DNA of 64,000 nucleotides, taken from positions 310,001-374,000 of the forward strand of contig JAAONU010000123.1 in the NCBI GenBank assembly GCA_012932295.1, given 5' to 3'. The notes under the pieces were generated by a model that saw only the letters and a program-made list of their open reading frames with translations, searched no databases and was not told where the DNA came from. The first letter of the stretch is position 1. Every line of letters begins with the position of its first letter. Origin of the DNA: Cyclina sinensis. Its lineage: Eukaryota > Mollusca > Bivalvia > Venerida > Veneridae. This document shows, piece after piece, positions 35,771-50,700 of the stretch. A program made the translations under genes and the position numbers.

Positions 35771-38700
35771 CTGTAAATATAAAACAGCAATAGTGTAACA
35801 TCTATTTTTTATGATAATATCTATAACACCATATTTGTTTTTCAAGCCATCCAAGGCTTGATCTGAAAGCGCTGTATCTGTTACAATAATGATAATAATA
35901 TAATATTAACTAGAAATGGGTTTTTGATTGAACAAAAACATATGTCTCCCCCCAGCCAGTTGCTGCAGGCAGTACTGAGTAAGACGATTGTAAAATTTGA
36001 CATTTAACCTCCAAGTGTGACCTTGACCTTGAGACACCACACCCGCAAAGTGGTTTCTGCATGTCGCCTTGATGAGGCGAACATCTGACCCAAGTTTCAT
36101 AAAAATCCTTCAAGGGCTTTTGAAGATACAGAGTGGACAAGATTTTGTGGCAATTGACATTTAACCTCCAAGTGTGACCTTGACCTTGAGACACCACACC
36201 CGCAAAGTGGGTTCTGCACGTCGCCTTGATGAGGTGAACATCTGACCCAAGTTTCATAGAAATCCTTCAAGGGCTTTGGAAGATACAGAGCGGACAGGAT
36301 TTTGTGGCATTTGACATTTAACCTCCAAGTGTGACCTTGACCTTGAGACACCACACCCACAAAGTGGGTTCTGCACGTCGCCTTGATGAGGCGAACAAAT
36401 GACCCAAGTTTCATAAAAATCTTTCAAGGGCTTTGGAAGATACAGAGCGGACACGATTTTGTGACGGACAGACGGACGGACAGACGGACGGACGGACAAC
36501 CAGGGGAAAAACAATATGTCTCCCCCATTTTTGGGGGGGACATAAAACGCCTTGAAGCTATTATGGAAGTAGTTCCCACATATGCAGCCGTTACATGTAC
36601 TTCTTAACACAACGTACACAAAGTTCCGACGTATTTTAAGAAATATGTCGACTTCAAGAATACTGACCTATATTATCACAATGGTGTTTATCTCAGACGA
36701 ATATAAAAGCGATACCTTAAACTTTCACCAGTCAGAAGAAATAAGTTTTTAAGCTTGCATAGCTAGTGAAAAGTTTAGTCTAAGATGTTTCCAACTGTAA
36801 CAAAATCGACATCACCATACTGGATTTATCATTATTCAATGAATAATTTCTTACTTGCTTTTCGTGTGCATTAGCCAACTCAACAGGAAAATATGAAGCT
36901 AGTTTTTCCCTGGATAGTGTGCGGATAGCAGAGTTGACTTCACTGTTTGTCAGGTGGTGCCCGTCACACTGTGCATGAAACTCCACAGTATTTGGCCTAT
37001 TGGGAAATTATTTTTGCCGAATTAATATTTGCTTTGATCGTCCATCGTATAGCTTGTATGTATGTATGCCTCGTTCTTTTAGCAACAATTCGACTCAGAT
37101 TGTTCATAATTATTGTACGTAGACATGGTAGTTCTTACTTTGTACCAAAAAAATGAAAAAAACAAAAAAAAACAAAAAACAAACAAACAAACAACAACAA
37201 CGTATTTCAAATATGATAAATGTATGCATATATATGTTTGATTTTGACTTTATGCTACTTTCCCAAATATTGCATGTCTTTATATATCTGAATTGTTTAC
37301 ATAATAATAATATAAACTTCAGCTGAATATTTTACGTGTTCTTAAATTCAACGAATTGTTTATGAAGCAAAAACGTAATGATTTGTTTCATCATTTATTC
37401 ATTCTTCGCGTATAGGTTAAGAAAAAAATGAACGTAGTTAGACATTACGAAAGGTATTACATTTTGCGATTTCTTTTTTTTATAATGTACACAATTACTG
37501 ATGGAAAATAAGGCTCTGTACAATGACATATCATCAATGTCACATGAAAATCCCTCATCAGACATAATTCCTCTGATTAGGAGATAATAGCTGAGCTAAA
37601 GCAAGCCATCAAAATTGACATTTTCAATAAATATTGACAAATATATAAAAAATACGAAAGAATATTAAATTTAAAGGTACAAATTGAGAAAGGTGCAGTT
37701 CTGCCAGGAATTACGTAACCTTTGACGTTAAATGGGAATATATGACGTCATTATTTCAAATATAATATGTAACTGATTACATTACTTGCCTAATATGTAA
37801 AAAATGATTTTCAGAATTTTCAAATTTCAATAGCATTGATACACACGTGTTAACAGAGTTATGCACGAGTGACACATATACATTGGTTGAATCATGGCAC
37901 GTGAGTAGTTTGAGAATGGCGGTAATTCCTTGTTTAACCTGCGGCCTCTGTGCTTCTGATACCGGACCCGTGAATTGTAATGAGAACACATCTGAAGAAA
38001 GCAAAATATAACTAATGAGCACACTATTTACATTTGTTTCTATAAATCTGGATACAATCACCTTATTTTCACCTCTACTGACGTTTTGACTAAATCCTGA
38101 CACCCTTTAAGTACAAAAGGTTATTTGGCACATGCAAACATACAAACTTAAAACATATTTTTGTTTAAATAAACGATATCGCGCGAAAACTATTCCTTAC
38201 CTACACTGTTTGGGGTAGTAGTCCTTGCAGAGATCATTGGTGCAGTAACAGGAGCAAAATGTTCCGGTATACAAGTATAATTTCCCTCAGTATTGTGACA
38301 TGCTTCCCCACTTCTACAAGGCCGTCTCTTACATTCATCAACATCAGTTTCACAGAGAATCCCATCCCACCCAGCCGGACATACGCACTCAAAATATCCA
38401 ATATGATCATAACATTTTCCACCGTTGTGACAGGGATTTGAGTCACATTCGTTAATGGTTACTTTGCATGTCTTTCCCGTGTAACCACTGGTGCAAAGAC
38501 ATTTAAAATCGTTGACTAAATCTTGACATTTGGCATTGTTTTCACACGTGACCGTTTCACACTCATTTTTGTTTATGTCGCACGAATTTCCGGTCCAGCC
38601 ATCCATACAGGAACAGCTAAAACTGCCATCTGCATTTAAACATGTTCCCCCGTTCTTGCAGGGCAAAGATGGGCATTCATCTATATCCTTTTCACAAACG

Positions 38701-41700
38701 TCCCCTGTCCAACCTTCATTACACTGACAACGGAACCCTCCGAATATATTTACACACAGACCATCATTATGACAAGGAGGTTGATTTTCGCACTCATTAA
38801 AATCATCCGTGCAATTTATTCCTGTCCATGCTTTAGGGCAATGGCACATGTAGGATCCAATGAAATTTATGCATGTGCCATCGTTCATACACAAGTCAAC
38901 TTCACCACACTCATCAACATCTTCAGTACAGTTCTTTCCATGGTATCCAGATATACAGTCGCATGCGTAACTGCCAACCGTGTCCTTACATACTCCATGT
39001 TTGCAAGGTCCGCCATCAAGAGAACATTCATTGACGTTTTCGTTACAAGTCTTACCAGTCCATTCAGCCGTACATGTGCATGAATAGCCATTCGGTGTAT
39101 CTGTACAGCTGCCGTTATTTGCACATGGCGTCTGCAAGCACTCATTCACGACATTTTCACATTTAGACCCTGTCCACTGAGGCAGACAGTTACATGAGTA
39201 AGAACCATTTATATTTATACACGACCCACCATTCAAGCATGCATTTGACAAAAGGCACTCATCAAAATCGTCTGTGCAGTTTTTACCTGTCCAGTTTCTT
39301 GGACAGGAACACGTGTAACTTCCCTTAGTGTTAACACACGTGCCACCATGCCGACAAGGGGCGAACACGTTGCATTCGTTTACGTCAACGTCACAATTTT
39401 TACCATTCCAATTACTGGGACAGTTGCATATATACCCACCATCAGTGTTATTACATAAACCATTGTTCTTGCACACGGACGAAAGGCATTCGTCTATGTC
39501 ATCCTTGCACGTGACGCCTGTCCAACCTTGCAAGCAAGCACAACTGAAACAAGAAAACTTAATGTATTTACTGTTTACATTTTCAAAAGACCATTTCAAT
39601 AATCATGCTTAAAAGCGAGTCGCAAAACAATATCACCACGTTGCCATTTCAATTCGAAAAATTCAAATTTAAGTAAAGGTTAAAACAGTTGTTTAGTGTG
39701 GCTGTTGTTCCTTGTTAAATCAGCTTTAAACTAATAAAGTCATAGGCCTGGTGTTCCCATTATTCAAAAAATATGTACGCATTTAAAAGCGTTTGGGAAC
39801 AAAGTCATAATGTACCGCCAAAGTCTAAATACAGAAACACGACGTCATCCTACTCACGACAACAATACATAAAGTTCATGATCAGACCAACTCATACCTA
39901 AAACTTCCATTCAAATTTGTACAGTTTCCATTAAAGTTACAGGCATATGTTTCCACACATTCGTTAACATCTGTCCGACAGTGGTCGCCTGTCCAGTGTT
40001 CCGTGCAGTTACAGCTATAGCTGCCTGAAATATTTATGTTCACAATCCTCATTTTGATTACGGCAAACATACAAATTTTTAGCGGGAATATTTACTTTTT
40101 GATATCAGGTTTACATTTTTTTGCATAAATATCAGGCAAACAAAATTAAACTAAAGCTGCAAATACTGATAATAAGTTACAAAGGATAAAAATGAACATG
40201 AACCTACTCATATTCTCTTGAAAGTTACTTCAGAACCATATTCTAAAAGATGAGTTAATTTTATATTGTATAATCCTTACAAGAATGATATCCAACATCA
40301 TTTCTCTCATAAAATTCGCTTCAATTGAACCCTATTCAGTCATAAACATATATCTTTTTTAAAAGGGTAAAAAATCACATTTTTTAATTTCATGCTTGGA
40401 TTTGTATTTTGATTTTGAAACAAAGGCTATCATTTAATGAAGGGAACTTCGATAGCCTCCATATTGTTTAGGATGTGTTAAAGAAAGCTTAATTTTAATA
40501 ATATGATCAGTTCAGACACAGCAAATCCGCGGTCAGATAAAAGAAAAGAAACAATGAAATTTAGTTCATTTCCTTCGTTTCTCTTAAGCAATGGCATCTC
40601 ACAAACTTTGGAGATACAATGTTGATTTCCAATTTGCAGGAAGTTTATTGAGGATTCTCATTCACTGATTTAGACAGAATTACTTATTTATTCAGAATTA
40701 TTTAGTTCCATGTTTATGTCAATCATTGCGCCTCAAATGACTTGTAAACAGATCAATAAATTTTGTCAGAACCAAACGCACTTACCTGGATTATTGACAC
40801 AAAGTCCGCCATTAGTACAAGGATTTTGGAGAAGACATTCGTCGAAGTCATCACTGCAATTTACGCCAATCCAGCCTGTGTAACAGGTGCAACTGTAGCC
40901 ACCAAAACTATTATTGCACATTCCATTTAGGCACGGGTTGGTGGTACATTCATTTATGTCAGAATCACACAAACTCCCCGTAAAGCCCTTGGGGCATTGA
41001 CATGTATAACCGCCGTCGTCATTAACACACGTTCCATTATTTTTGCATGAACTTGAATCTAAGCATTCGTCAACGTCTACGTCACATCTGACGCCATCCC
41101 AGCCAGAGAAGCAGGTACAGGTGTATCCACCTACAGTATTATCACATATACCATTTATGCAAATACTGAAGCTTTTACACTCATCCACGTCATCGGTACA
41201 CGTTTTGCCCACGAATCCTTCAGTGCAGTTACAAGAAAACCCTCCTTCTGTGTTCGTGCATGTTCCATTGTTTTTACACACTGTAGGATCGAGGCATTCA
41301 TCGACGTCAATTTCACAGAAAGTCCCGGTAAAATTTTCCGGGCATGCGCATTGAAACGAACCCGGTGTATCTGTGCAATTTCCACCATTGTGACACAATG
41401 TAGTATTCAGACATTCGTTAATATTTGAGTCACACTGAACACCTGACCAACCTGTATCGCAGTCACATGAAAAATTAAACGCTAAGCTTGAGCAAGTTCC
41501 ATTATTTAGACAGGGTTTGTCACCACAAAAATCAACATTGCCTGTGCAGTTTTCATTCACTTCATTATTCGTACACACTCCAATGCAATGATAACTGCCG
41601 TAAGAATTAAGGCATGCCAGACCCGCTCTACAAGGGTGCTTATTGCATTCATCAATATCAATGTTACAGTTTTTACCAGTAAACCCTTTATCACAATTAC

Positions 41701-44700
41701 ACGAATATCCTCCAGGAGTGTTCGTGCATGTTGTCGAGTGAACACATACACCTAGTGCACACTCATCAATGTCGGTGTTACATACTGGACCTGTCCATCC
41801 TGATGTACATGAACATGTCTTTCGTCTGCAATGTCCATCATGTTTACAGGCATCATCAGCTAAAATTAATACATATAATGAGCAACCCTTATAGAATATG
41901 TCGACACAATTCTTTCTATATACATACACTGTTTCAACTTGATTTTTATACCCCCACACACAGAGTATATTAGGACTATATTTTATTCACTTTGATGTCC
42001 CTCCCTCTGTCCGTCCGTACAGTTTCTTGTCTAGACCATGACTTCTCCATAAATAGAAGGATTTTAAATACCTTGGCATATTTGTTCACCTTAAGACGGT
42101 GTATCACGTTTCCATAGCTTAAAGCTCGAGGTTACAGTCACTAGTCAAAAGTTAAAAAGTTAATGATATACCCTGTCCGGGCCATAAATTCTCCATGCAT
42201 GAAAGAATTTTAAAATGACTTAGCATATTTGTTAATCTTGATTAGACAGTGTTTCGCGTGAAAAAAACAGGTCCTAAGTTTAAAGGTCAAGGTCAAGGTC
42301 ACAGTCACTGGTGAAAGCTGAAACAATTTGGTGATGGTTTTTGACCGGGCCATAACGTCTCCATGCATGGCAGGATTTTAGGAATATCTTGGCATGTTTG
42401 TTTGTCGAGATAAGACGTGTGTCGCGTGTAAGACCAAGGTTCAAGGATCAAAGGTCAAAGTTACACTGACTTGTCAAATGTAAAAAGTGTTGATGATAGA
42501 TCTTGTCCAGTCCAAAATTTTTCCATGTATGGAAGGATTTTCAAATAATCTGGCATGTGATGTTACCTTGATGAGACGATGTGTCGCGTGTAAGACCTAG
42601 TTCTATAGCTCAAAAATTCTTTTTTTTTATTTATTAAAATGCAAACTTCTAATAAACTGTCACATTTGTCAAAAAAAAATAAAAAACGATTTTGAAATGA
42701 AATTCAAGTAAATGGCTACCAGCTACAAATTGTTTTGCCTAATAAAAGATAACACACAAGTCACAGCATGTCAAAATATGGTAACATACTATAGAGATTA
42801 CAATGAATTACCAGTGTTTTCATCAACTTACATAAACAACAAGGCTGTATACTACTTTTATGTCTCAACACCGTTCCGTAGATTCACCGATTTGCCTCTT
42901 ACGTGTTAGTAATATTTAGCAAACCATCCGTGTTTATGCTGTTCATCATAATAAACTAAATAAACTAAATGCCAATTATGAAGGAACTTGTTCAATTTGA
43001 CGACAATTAAAAAACAACAACAACGACAATGTCACGTACTCGTACAGTCAGGTTGTATTGTTGTCACCGACCTATCACATCCTTTGTTGACGAAGGTTTG
43101 ACACCTGTCACCTTGTTGGCAATTACCACACCACGCCATCGCCTCTATTGTCAGCCTGATTGAATATAATCATATGTAAAGAGATGATTAATTGTACAGT
43201 TTTAATATTCTTTCTATATAAAACACACTACAGAAGAAGATAATAGAAGCTTCGGAGATATGTTCCTTTATTCTTCAAATAAGGCTATTCTTTATCACAT
43301 TCTCTTTTTGTTACAAGAAATTCTTCATAAAACCATGACGTTTCGGTTGACATACTTCTTTTGTCATTTTACACCTGAATTAACGAACCACGTTTTAGGA
43401 CTGCATGTTAACTTAAGCAAATAGAAATAATATAAACTGTGGAAAAGGAAGATTTTAGAAATCTGAAAAGTCTCACAAAACACCTATGATACATATAAAA
43501 GATGCGATGCTCTTTGGTATAAACATACGAAAGGAACACAGAGGCGGTTTGTTATTCTTATTTTCCTTCTTTTCTTGTACAACACTAAATCAGACCTACC
43601 ACAACACTAAATCAGACCTACCACAACACTAAATCAGATCTTATGGATGATAAGAAATTTTACAGGCTGTAACTTAACCTACTTCTTTGAAGGAACTTAC
43701 TCAGTATTTTGTCTTGTTGACTTTGCAAACCTTTTCGGGTGAGAATCGTAAAAATTAGTTCCTATGATCACATCTGCCATTGAAAACTGGTGCATTACTT
43801 TAAAGTTTTGATTCTTAATGTCTCCCACCTCGACCTGTAGTGTGGTATTAGTCTGAAAAAATAAGTTTGCCTTTGACACATCACTGTATATGTGAACATG
43901 TTCTTTCGCTATTTCTATGAGATCTATATTGATGTCATTTAGCAGTTGTATTAGAAAAATTAATAGTTATATGATAAAATGTCTTCTTTCGATGTAAAAT
44001 CAAAACACGATAAAATCAGTTCTACTTCACTCAGCAAGGCTGCGATGAATACTTTTGAAACAAACTTTCAAAGCATCATCCAAGACGGAAGAGTCAGTTA
44101 CAATCTTTACTGATGACCATTCACAGCTAGGTGAACTAAGGTTCTAACCACTAAGCTATCGGTTTAAAAAAATGCAAATTTCCTTGCTGCGAGTATGAAA
44201 TGTATTGTATATTATGTTCATTTGAAGAACTTATTTTCCAAGAGATAATGTAAATTACAAAAGAAAATAATTTGTAAACGATTAAAGTCTCTTTTTAAAC
44301 TGATCACCCGAAAAACAGAATGCTGCTTGACTGTCTTTTTAACACTGACATGGTGCATTATACTAATAGTCAGTGATGATAAGCCAAGCCCACTAATTAT
44401 ACAAGCGTATTCTGAACTTCTGTTGCTTTGATACAGTAGCTACGCTTCACTTGTAGGACAGGAATTAAAAAGTCATGAAAACATTCATTCGGATCTGTTT
44501 TAATGCAACAATCTCTTTTACAGACACCGTTTGTATAAGAAATGCAACTTTCAAACAAAGGAGCCATGACCTAGGATGTGAATTACTAACGGACCTTATA
44601 GATAGCATGATGACGGTGTCTAATGAGTTTAATTTGGTTCTAGTACTGACATACACATCCTCCTTAAAGAAAAATCTTTGCGAAGGTACGCAGTATTCTA

Positions 44701-47700
44701 TATTTACCCAAACTCCCTTTAAAAGAAACAACGAAGTCGAGTTGAAAGTATTTGCTGGTGTCTGTATTTTTTCGAGGTCAACCAAGTCACCGTTACAGTC
44801 AGACAAACTGTTCGAATTAATTGCATGGCTTGGTGCATATACACTGAAAATAAATTATTCTGTCGCTCTTAGATGTGTTATTTTGCCCTTTATTTTGACA
44901 CATTGCAGGAAAATGGGACTACTATATTTTCTAAAGAAAAAAAAACTTATATTTGACTATCGAATTAGTAGAAGTTGTAGTTAAAATGATTAAAGTAGTT
45001 GAACAATTTAAAGACAAAGTTATAATCCTTTTTATCTTTTTTTAAAGTAAAAACTAAACATAGTATTTATATCAGGTAAAGGCGTTGCTGTTGTAAACAA
45101 TTCAATGCCAAAATAGTTATCAGATAATACTTGAAGATATCTAAAGGATTTGTATTTAAAAATTACACCATCTCTACTACTCGCCAAACTTTCACATTAG
45201 ATAAACAATTATTTGGAACACGAATAATGAGATAAACATACACTTTTAGAAAAACCCCGAACACCACGAATATAACCCAACAGAATTAACAAAAAATGTC
45301 ACTGTATAAATCTAAATTTAGAATTCTGATTTTCGTCTGAAACTGACATAATCAAAATTCAATAAATTTACAATACTGTTCAATAAATCTATTAATAAAA
45401 CTGTTAGCCACAAACACGTTTCTTTGATTTTCTTTCATCACTGGTGGAAATAAGCTCAAGATTTTAGTAATTGTGATAACAAAAAAATGTCATGAACTTA
45501 AACACAAATACGCAAAGAGATACCGAAACGTTAGTTGCTAATATAAATCAAAAATTAAAAAATGTCATTTACCTGGAAGTAGAAAAGTGTATTCTTAAAT
45601 TTGGAGAGCAAGGTGAAGTTGTTCCGGTCAAAGAACAGTTTTTGGCTACCAAGTTCTTGTAGCTTATCATCCGAATCAGAACAATGACTTGTGCCTTAAA
45701 AGGTAATGCATGCTGAAAACCCCTGTTTTACAATTGTTACAGTAATATACAATCACAACGTGGTTTTAAATCTATAATTCTAGCATCAGTTAGATTGTCA
45801 AATGTCTTGATTTTATATGAGACAACGAATTTTGTAAATGGACATAATTCAGAATTTTTTTGATTTGCATGAAATACATTAACTATAACATTGTTATCTG
45901 TGCAAGTCTAAAATGTCTAGACTGCTCATTTATAAAATTTACTGTAAGAGTTAAAAACAGAAGAGCAGAATGAGTGTATCTGTTGAATAAGAACAAAATT
46001 CATGAAATAGAACTATAGATGTTAATAGAGTCGTTATTATAATCACCTCAGCTTTAATTTATAACATATTACAAATTAAAAATGCTAGTACTTTTTGTCT
46101 AATCTTCAAGGGAAAGTACATAGACAAAATTAATGATATTCGTCTTCGGTATCAAGAGTAGCACAGAGCATACACCTTTAAAAATACTTAACGAATAACG
46201 TAATACAAAAAAATAAACCTTATCGCTTGGAATGAATTTGATTTTCGGTGTGATCACAGGGGAACCAAACAAATTCTGCAAAGGAACCAGTCGTGTTTTC
46301 ACACTGTTCATTACGTACACAACTTCTCTAAACTTCAAACCAGAAATGATTCTGTTGTCACAGTAACCATTGAACACAATATCGATCTGTCCACCACTGC
46401 AACACAAATATAATGTTGTAACGGTCATGAAAATACCTGTTTGTACTGTAGATATGCAGTCAATGATGTGTTAAAAATGTTCACGTTCGGTTAATATACA
46501 TGCAGCGACTTCAATATCATAAAAATATGATCAGGAGTAGCAAATATTTTGCCAGATTCTATGTAAACTAGTAAATGTTCTAAGAATTCTACGAAAATAT
46601 TTACTGTTAAACAATGTTCACATACCGTTTTTCTCTTATTTCTTTGATGTTAACAGAGACGGTGTCCGTTGATTTTAAACACACGTCGTAAGCTAACATA
46701 CCCACAAGGGATCGTCGTAATTCAGTTATATTTTGTAATGATGAAACACTTTGTCTTAATGTCAAAACACTCAAATCTGCCAAAGAGAGAAAAAGAAGGC
46801 ACACTTTTGAAAAAAAAAATTATATACATGGTTATAAAGATACAAATTCGACGCCAAACATCTTTTTTGTTGAATAATACTTCTGACAATGTTTTGCGCG
46901 TCAACTTTATTTTGCTCCCAGCATCTGCTAGCCTTGATGTTAGGAAGATTCACTGTGAAATATAAAAAAGAGCAAGTCGACTGATTTCTGCATGCAGGGT
47001 TCTCACTCACTCACTCGCTCGCTCGCTCGCTCATTCATTCATTCATTCATTCATTCATTCATTCATTCATTCATTCATTCACTCACTCACTCACTCACTC
47101 ACTCACTCACTCACTCACTCATTCATTCATTCATTCATTCATTCATTCACTATTATATTGTACTGATGTGTACCTTTATGTAAAGAAACATTCACAATCT
47201 TTTACGTTATTCATTGTGTTAAACAAAGATTTTCACATAGAGTAAAGCTGACAAGTGTAAGAATCTTTTAGGGCTAGACCAGTAATCTACAACTATACTA
47301 GAAGGTACATTTTTTTATATCTATAAATAAAAGAACTCTTTGTTACATTTCTTTAACAGTAAAGCATCTCGGCCTTTTTACCATTAATTATGGCGTTGTT
47401 AGATTTCTGTCTAAGATTATTGTTTTATTTTGTTTTGTTTTATCAAATTCAATATTTCGTTATTTTTGTCTTATATTATTCTATATTCGAAGGCAAACCT
47501 GGATCAATGCATTCCCGATGTGGCAATATGTGGCCATCACTGGAACACGTGTGGTAGTAATCAGCTTGACATTGGATGTCACAGGATGACCCGTACCAAC
47601 CCCGGGCACACCAGGCACGTATACGAAGATCAAGGCTTAACAAATAAAGGATGATAATTACATAAAGAGTCGATCAGATTAACAAAAACTTAGAATTGTT

Positions 47701-50700
47701 TCCATAGGACAAGGGTGCCCCCATTATGCGCCTCTGTAAGTAAGTCAGTCGTCGTATGGTGCAGGGTGGCGGACAGCAGGTTGGTATGTTGGCGAGTAGT
47801 GAGCGAGAGGAGTTCTGGGTAAGACAGCATGGGGGTTATGTAACTGCCATTATAAACATGGATTACAAATTCAGAAATTCACAATGTAACTATAACTCTC
47901 TGAAACTTTATAACCTAGAATGAAATTGTTTTTCCTCAGCGTGCGATACAAGCTGAAATGCACCTATCAATCAAAGGTCGTAACGTTATTTTTTTCTTGG
48001 CTTAGAGTGATATGCAACCCCCGTGCCTAGCCTCACATGCTGACACATACATCTGTAAAGTTTTATAATAATAATTTCTAGGGGGCACAATACCTTTTTT
48101 AAACGCAAACTGAAATATTTCTATTTTGAATCGACGAAGAGCCATGCCTTGGTAATTCCTTGGCAAATTAAAGGGAAACAAGAAACCCGAGGTGCAAAAC
48201 TTCTCATGCTGACATACCGGTATCCTGTTCAAGTTTTCAAGTTTTTTTATCATCCCACAGTCATAAAGTATTTCCCTCAGCATGCGAAACAGGCTAAAAT
48301 ATATCTATTTTCAATCAATCAAGGACCATAACTCCGTTACACCCTAGAGTAGGGGAACGCAAAACCCTAGTTTCACAAACTCACATGCTGATTTATACTA
48401 CTGTTTAAGTTTTATAACCAAAAATCGTATATTTTTTCCTAATCATGCAAGCCATGCTCAAATATACATCTTTTTTCAATCAATCAAGTGCCGTAACTCT
48501 GTTATTTTTTTTATACTGGGAGACGTGAGACCCGGGTGCGCAGCTTCCTGTCTATACCGTATCATGTAACATAGCCTTAATTTTTGCTAAGCGCACGACA
48601 AAAAAAGTGGACGAACGAACGGAAGTGCGGACAAGAGAAAATGTGAGTGGGCAAAAAAAGTAAGTTAAGATATATGTAACAATATGTTACTGAAAATTGC
48701 GTGGGTGAAATAAACAACTTAATAGATAAGTGGTTTTGAAAGAGGCTTGTTTCAATACTTTGATAATACTAACTTAGTAGGGTACTTGATTTCGATGTAT
48801 TTGATGTCTGTTAAACTAATAACTTTTCAATATAGACAAGAGCGGAACAGTATACACATGAATAAACCAACAACATACACTTTGTATATGCAAACACATG
48901 CAAACATATGCAAACACATGCAAACACATGCAAACATATGCAAACACATGCAAACACATTTTCGGACTGCGCCTCGACTCTGAGACGATGGAAGAAAATC
49001 ACTTTATCTTATAATCAACCAACATATATTTGAACTAAACAACGGCGAGCTCACTACGACAAAATGGCTGGCTAAAGTCAAGTATCATGTCATACACTTC
49101 GAAGTTTCCTGAATGCAGACGTAAGCCTAGCGTTATCGTTATATTTTGATAGTCTCACATGACTCACATGGGTATTGACTTTATATCCTTTGTCAAAGAA
49201 ACGGTTGTCAGTGCTACGTTATAAAGTAATTTTGTAATCAATCTAACTTCCCAGTGATATCCCATCCCTTGTTCACTACATGACTGTGCTTTTAATATTA
49301 CTAACCTCACGTGGCGTACTAGGGAAACAACTGTGTCTTTTGCTTTCCAGTAATTTGGCGCAGGATCAAAGTCGACCACTTGGTTGAAAGCATCTATAAG
49401 ATCTGGAAACACGTGCGGGACGCTATCATTGGTAGGCAACACGTCAATGTCAAGTACATTCACAATCAGTTTTGTTCTTCCCTGTTTGAACAAATGTACA
49501 AGTGTAATGTTAAGAGTGTATCTATATAAACATCAGTTGTCACTGAAACTTATACTTGCAAAACAAGAATTACATGTATGTTATTGCAAGACTTAAGTAT
49601 TTTAAGACTGCCTTTGCTCCAAATCAACTCATTTCTAATAATTTAATACGTAAGCTTAAAGAAGATATCAAAAAGTTGCTTTGTATATTGAACAAGTAGA
49701 TATAAAGATTAGAAGCGTGGGTAGCCTCCGTTAATAGATGTTATACTTCATGTGAAAATATAACTGTTAGAGTGGATACCTTCAGTCATGAAAGTGGGAA
49801 AAGTAAAGAACAACAACAACAAAACTGGTTATTTCAAGGAAGTTCATGGAACACATCAATCAATGCTAATTTCTAGTGCGGAAACATATCAGTGACATTA
49901 TAAAAGCTTTTACTTTTATCCAAGTCGTCACGTTGACATGACTTTTTAACTTCTTATTGTCTGTTATTTTCAGTACGTCTGTGGAGACATCCTTCTCCAT
50001 GTCAATAGATGTGCCGTTACAGCCGGCGCTGTTTGGATCACTGCTGAGACTGGAACATATTCAAAACACATCACATCAGCTGTTGGTTTTTGTTTTTGTT
50101 GTTGTTGTTGTTTTTTCAGTTCAAGAGAAAAAACAACAAAACAACCCGCGACCAAATAATAATAATATAAAAAATATCAATGACTTTGTAAATATCTCCA
50201 TAATATGTTTAAGCTAGAGATTTGTTTTGGGATATCTGTCTATTGGCCATATCTCGAACTATGTCCTATTTTTATTCACAAAAATAACATTCATATGTAA
50301 TAAAAAATAATGTGACAACGAGAAAAAGAGAAAGCAATAATACCTATAACAGTTACAGTAAACATATGTCATAATGATGGTTGTATAAGACTATGTAGTA
50401 ACAATCATCGTCATCATTGTGACGTCATATTGTCTATTGATTGAAGTCATTGCCATTTCGCCATTTTGAAGATGGCGCTGTTCAAAATAAAAGCTAAACG
50501 ATTATAACTTTAACACTGTCAATTGTAACAAGTAAGCATATCCTCTGTGGTAACAAAACTTTTGGAAACACTTCATTATAATTACAATATTACTTACGTG
50601 CCTATACAAAAGGTGAAGTAAACGTCACACTTGTCTTTAACTGTTCTACAATCACTTCCGCCGGTGTCACAGCATTTCCTATCGGTTTCTACACTCTGTC

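Noticed and set aside
35906..36619. Minus-strand frames with repeated MKLGSFVRLIKATC-type segments
   Set aside because: Produced by the 157-bp tandem repeat; no start context, no domain, and located in a gene B intron.
44475..44984. Plus-strand frame of 169 codons
   Set aside because: Antisense to gene B exon 9 and its flanking intron; the minus-strand exon fits the C2 module with correct splice phases.
46992..47183. Ser/His/Ile/Thr repeat protein
   Set aside because: Translation of a tetranucleotide microsatellite.
48888..48959. CRISPR-like array
   Set aside because: The 10-bp units are contiguous with no spacers, and this is animal DNA.
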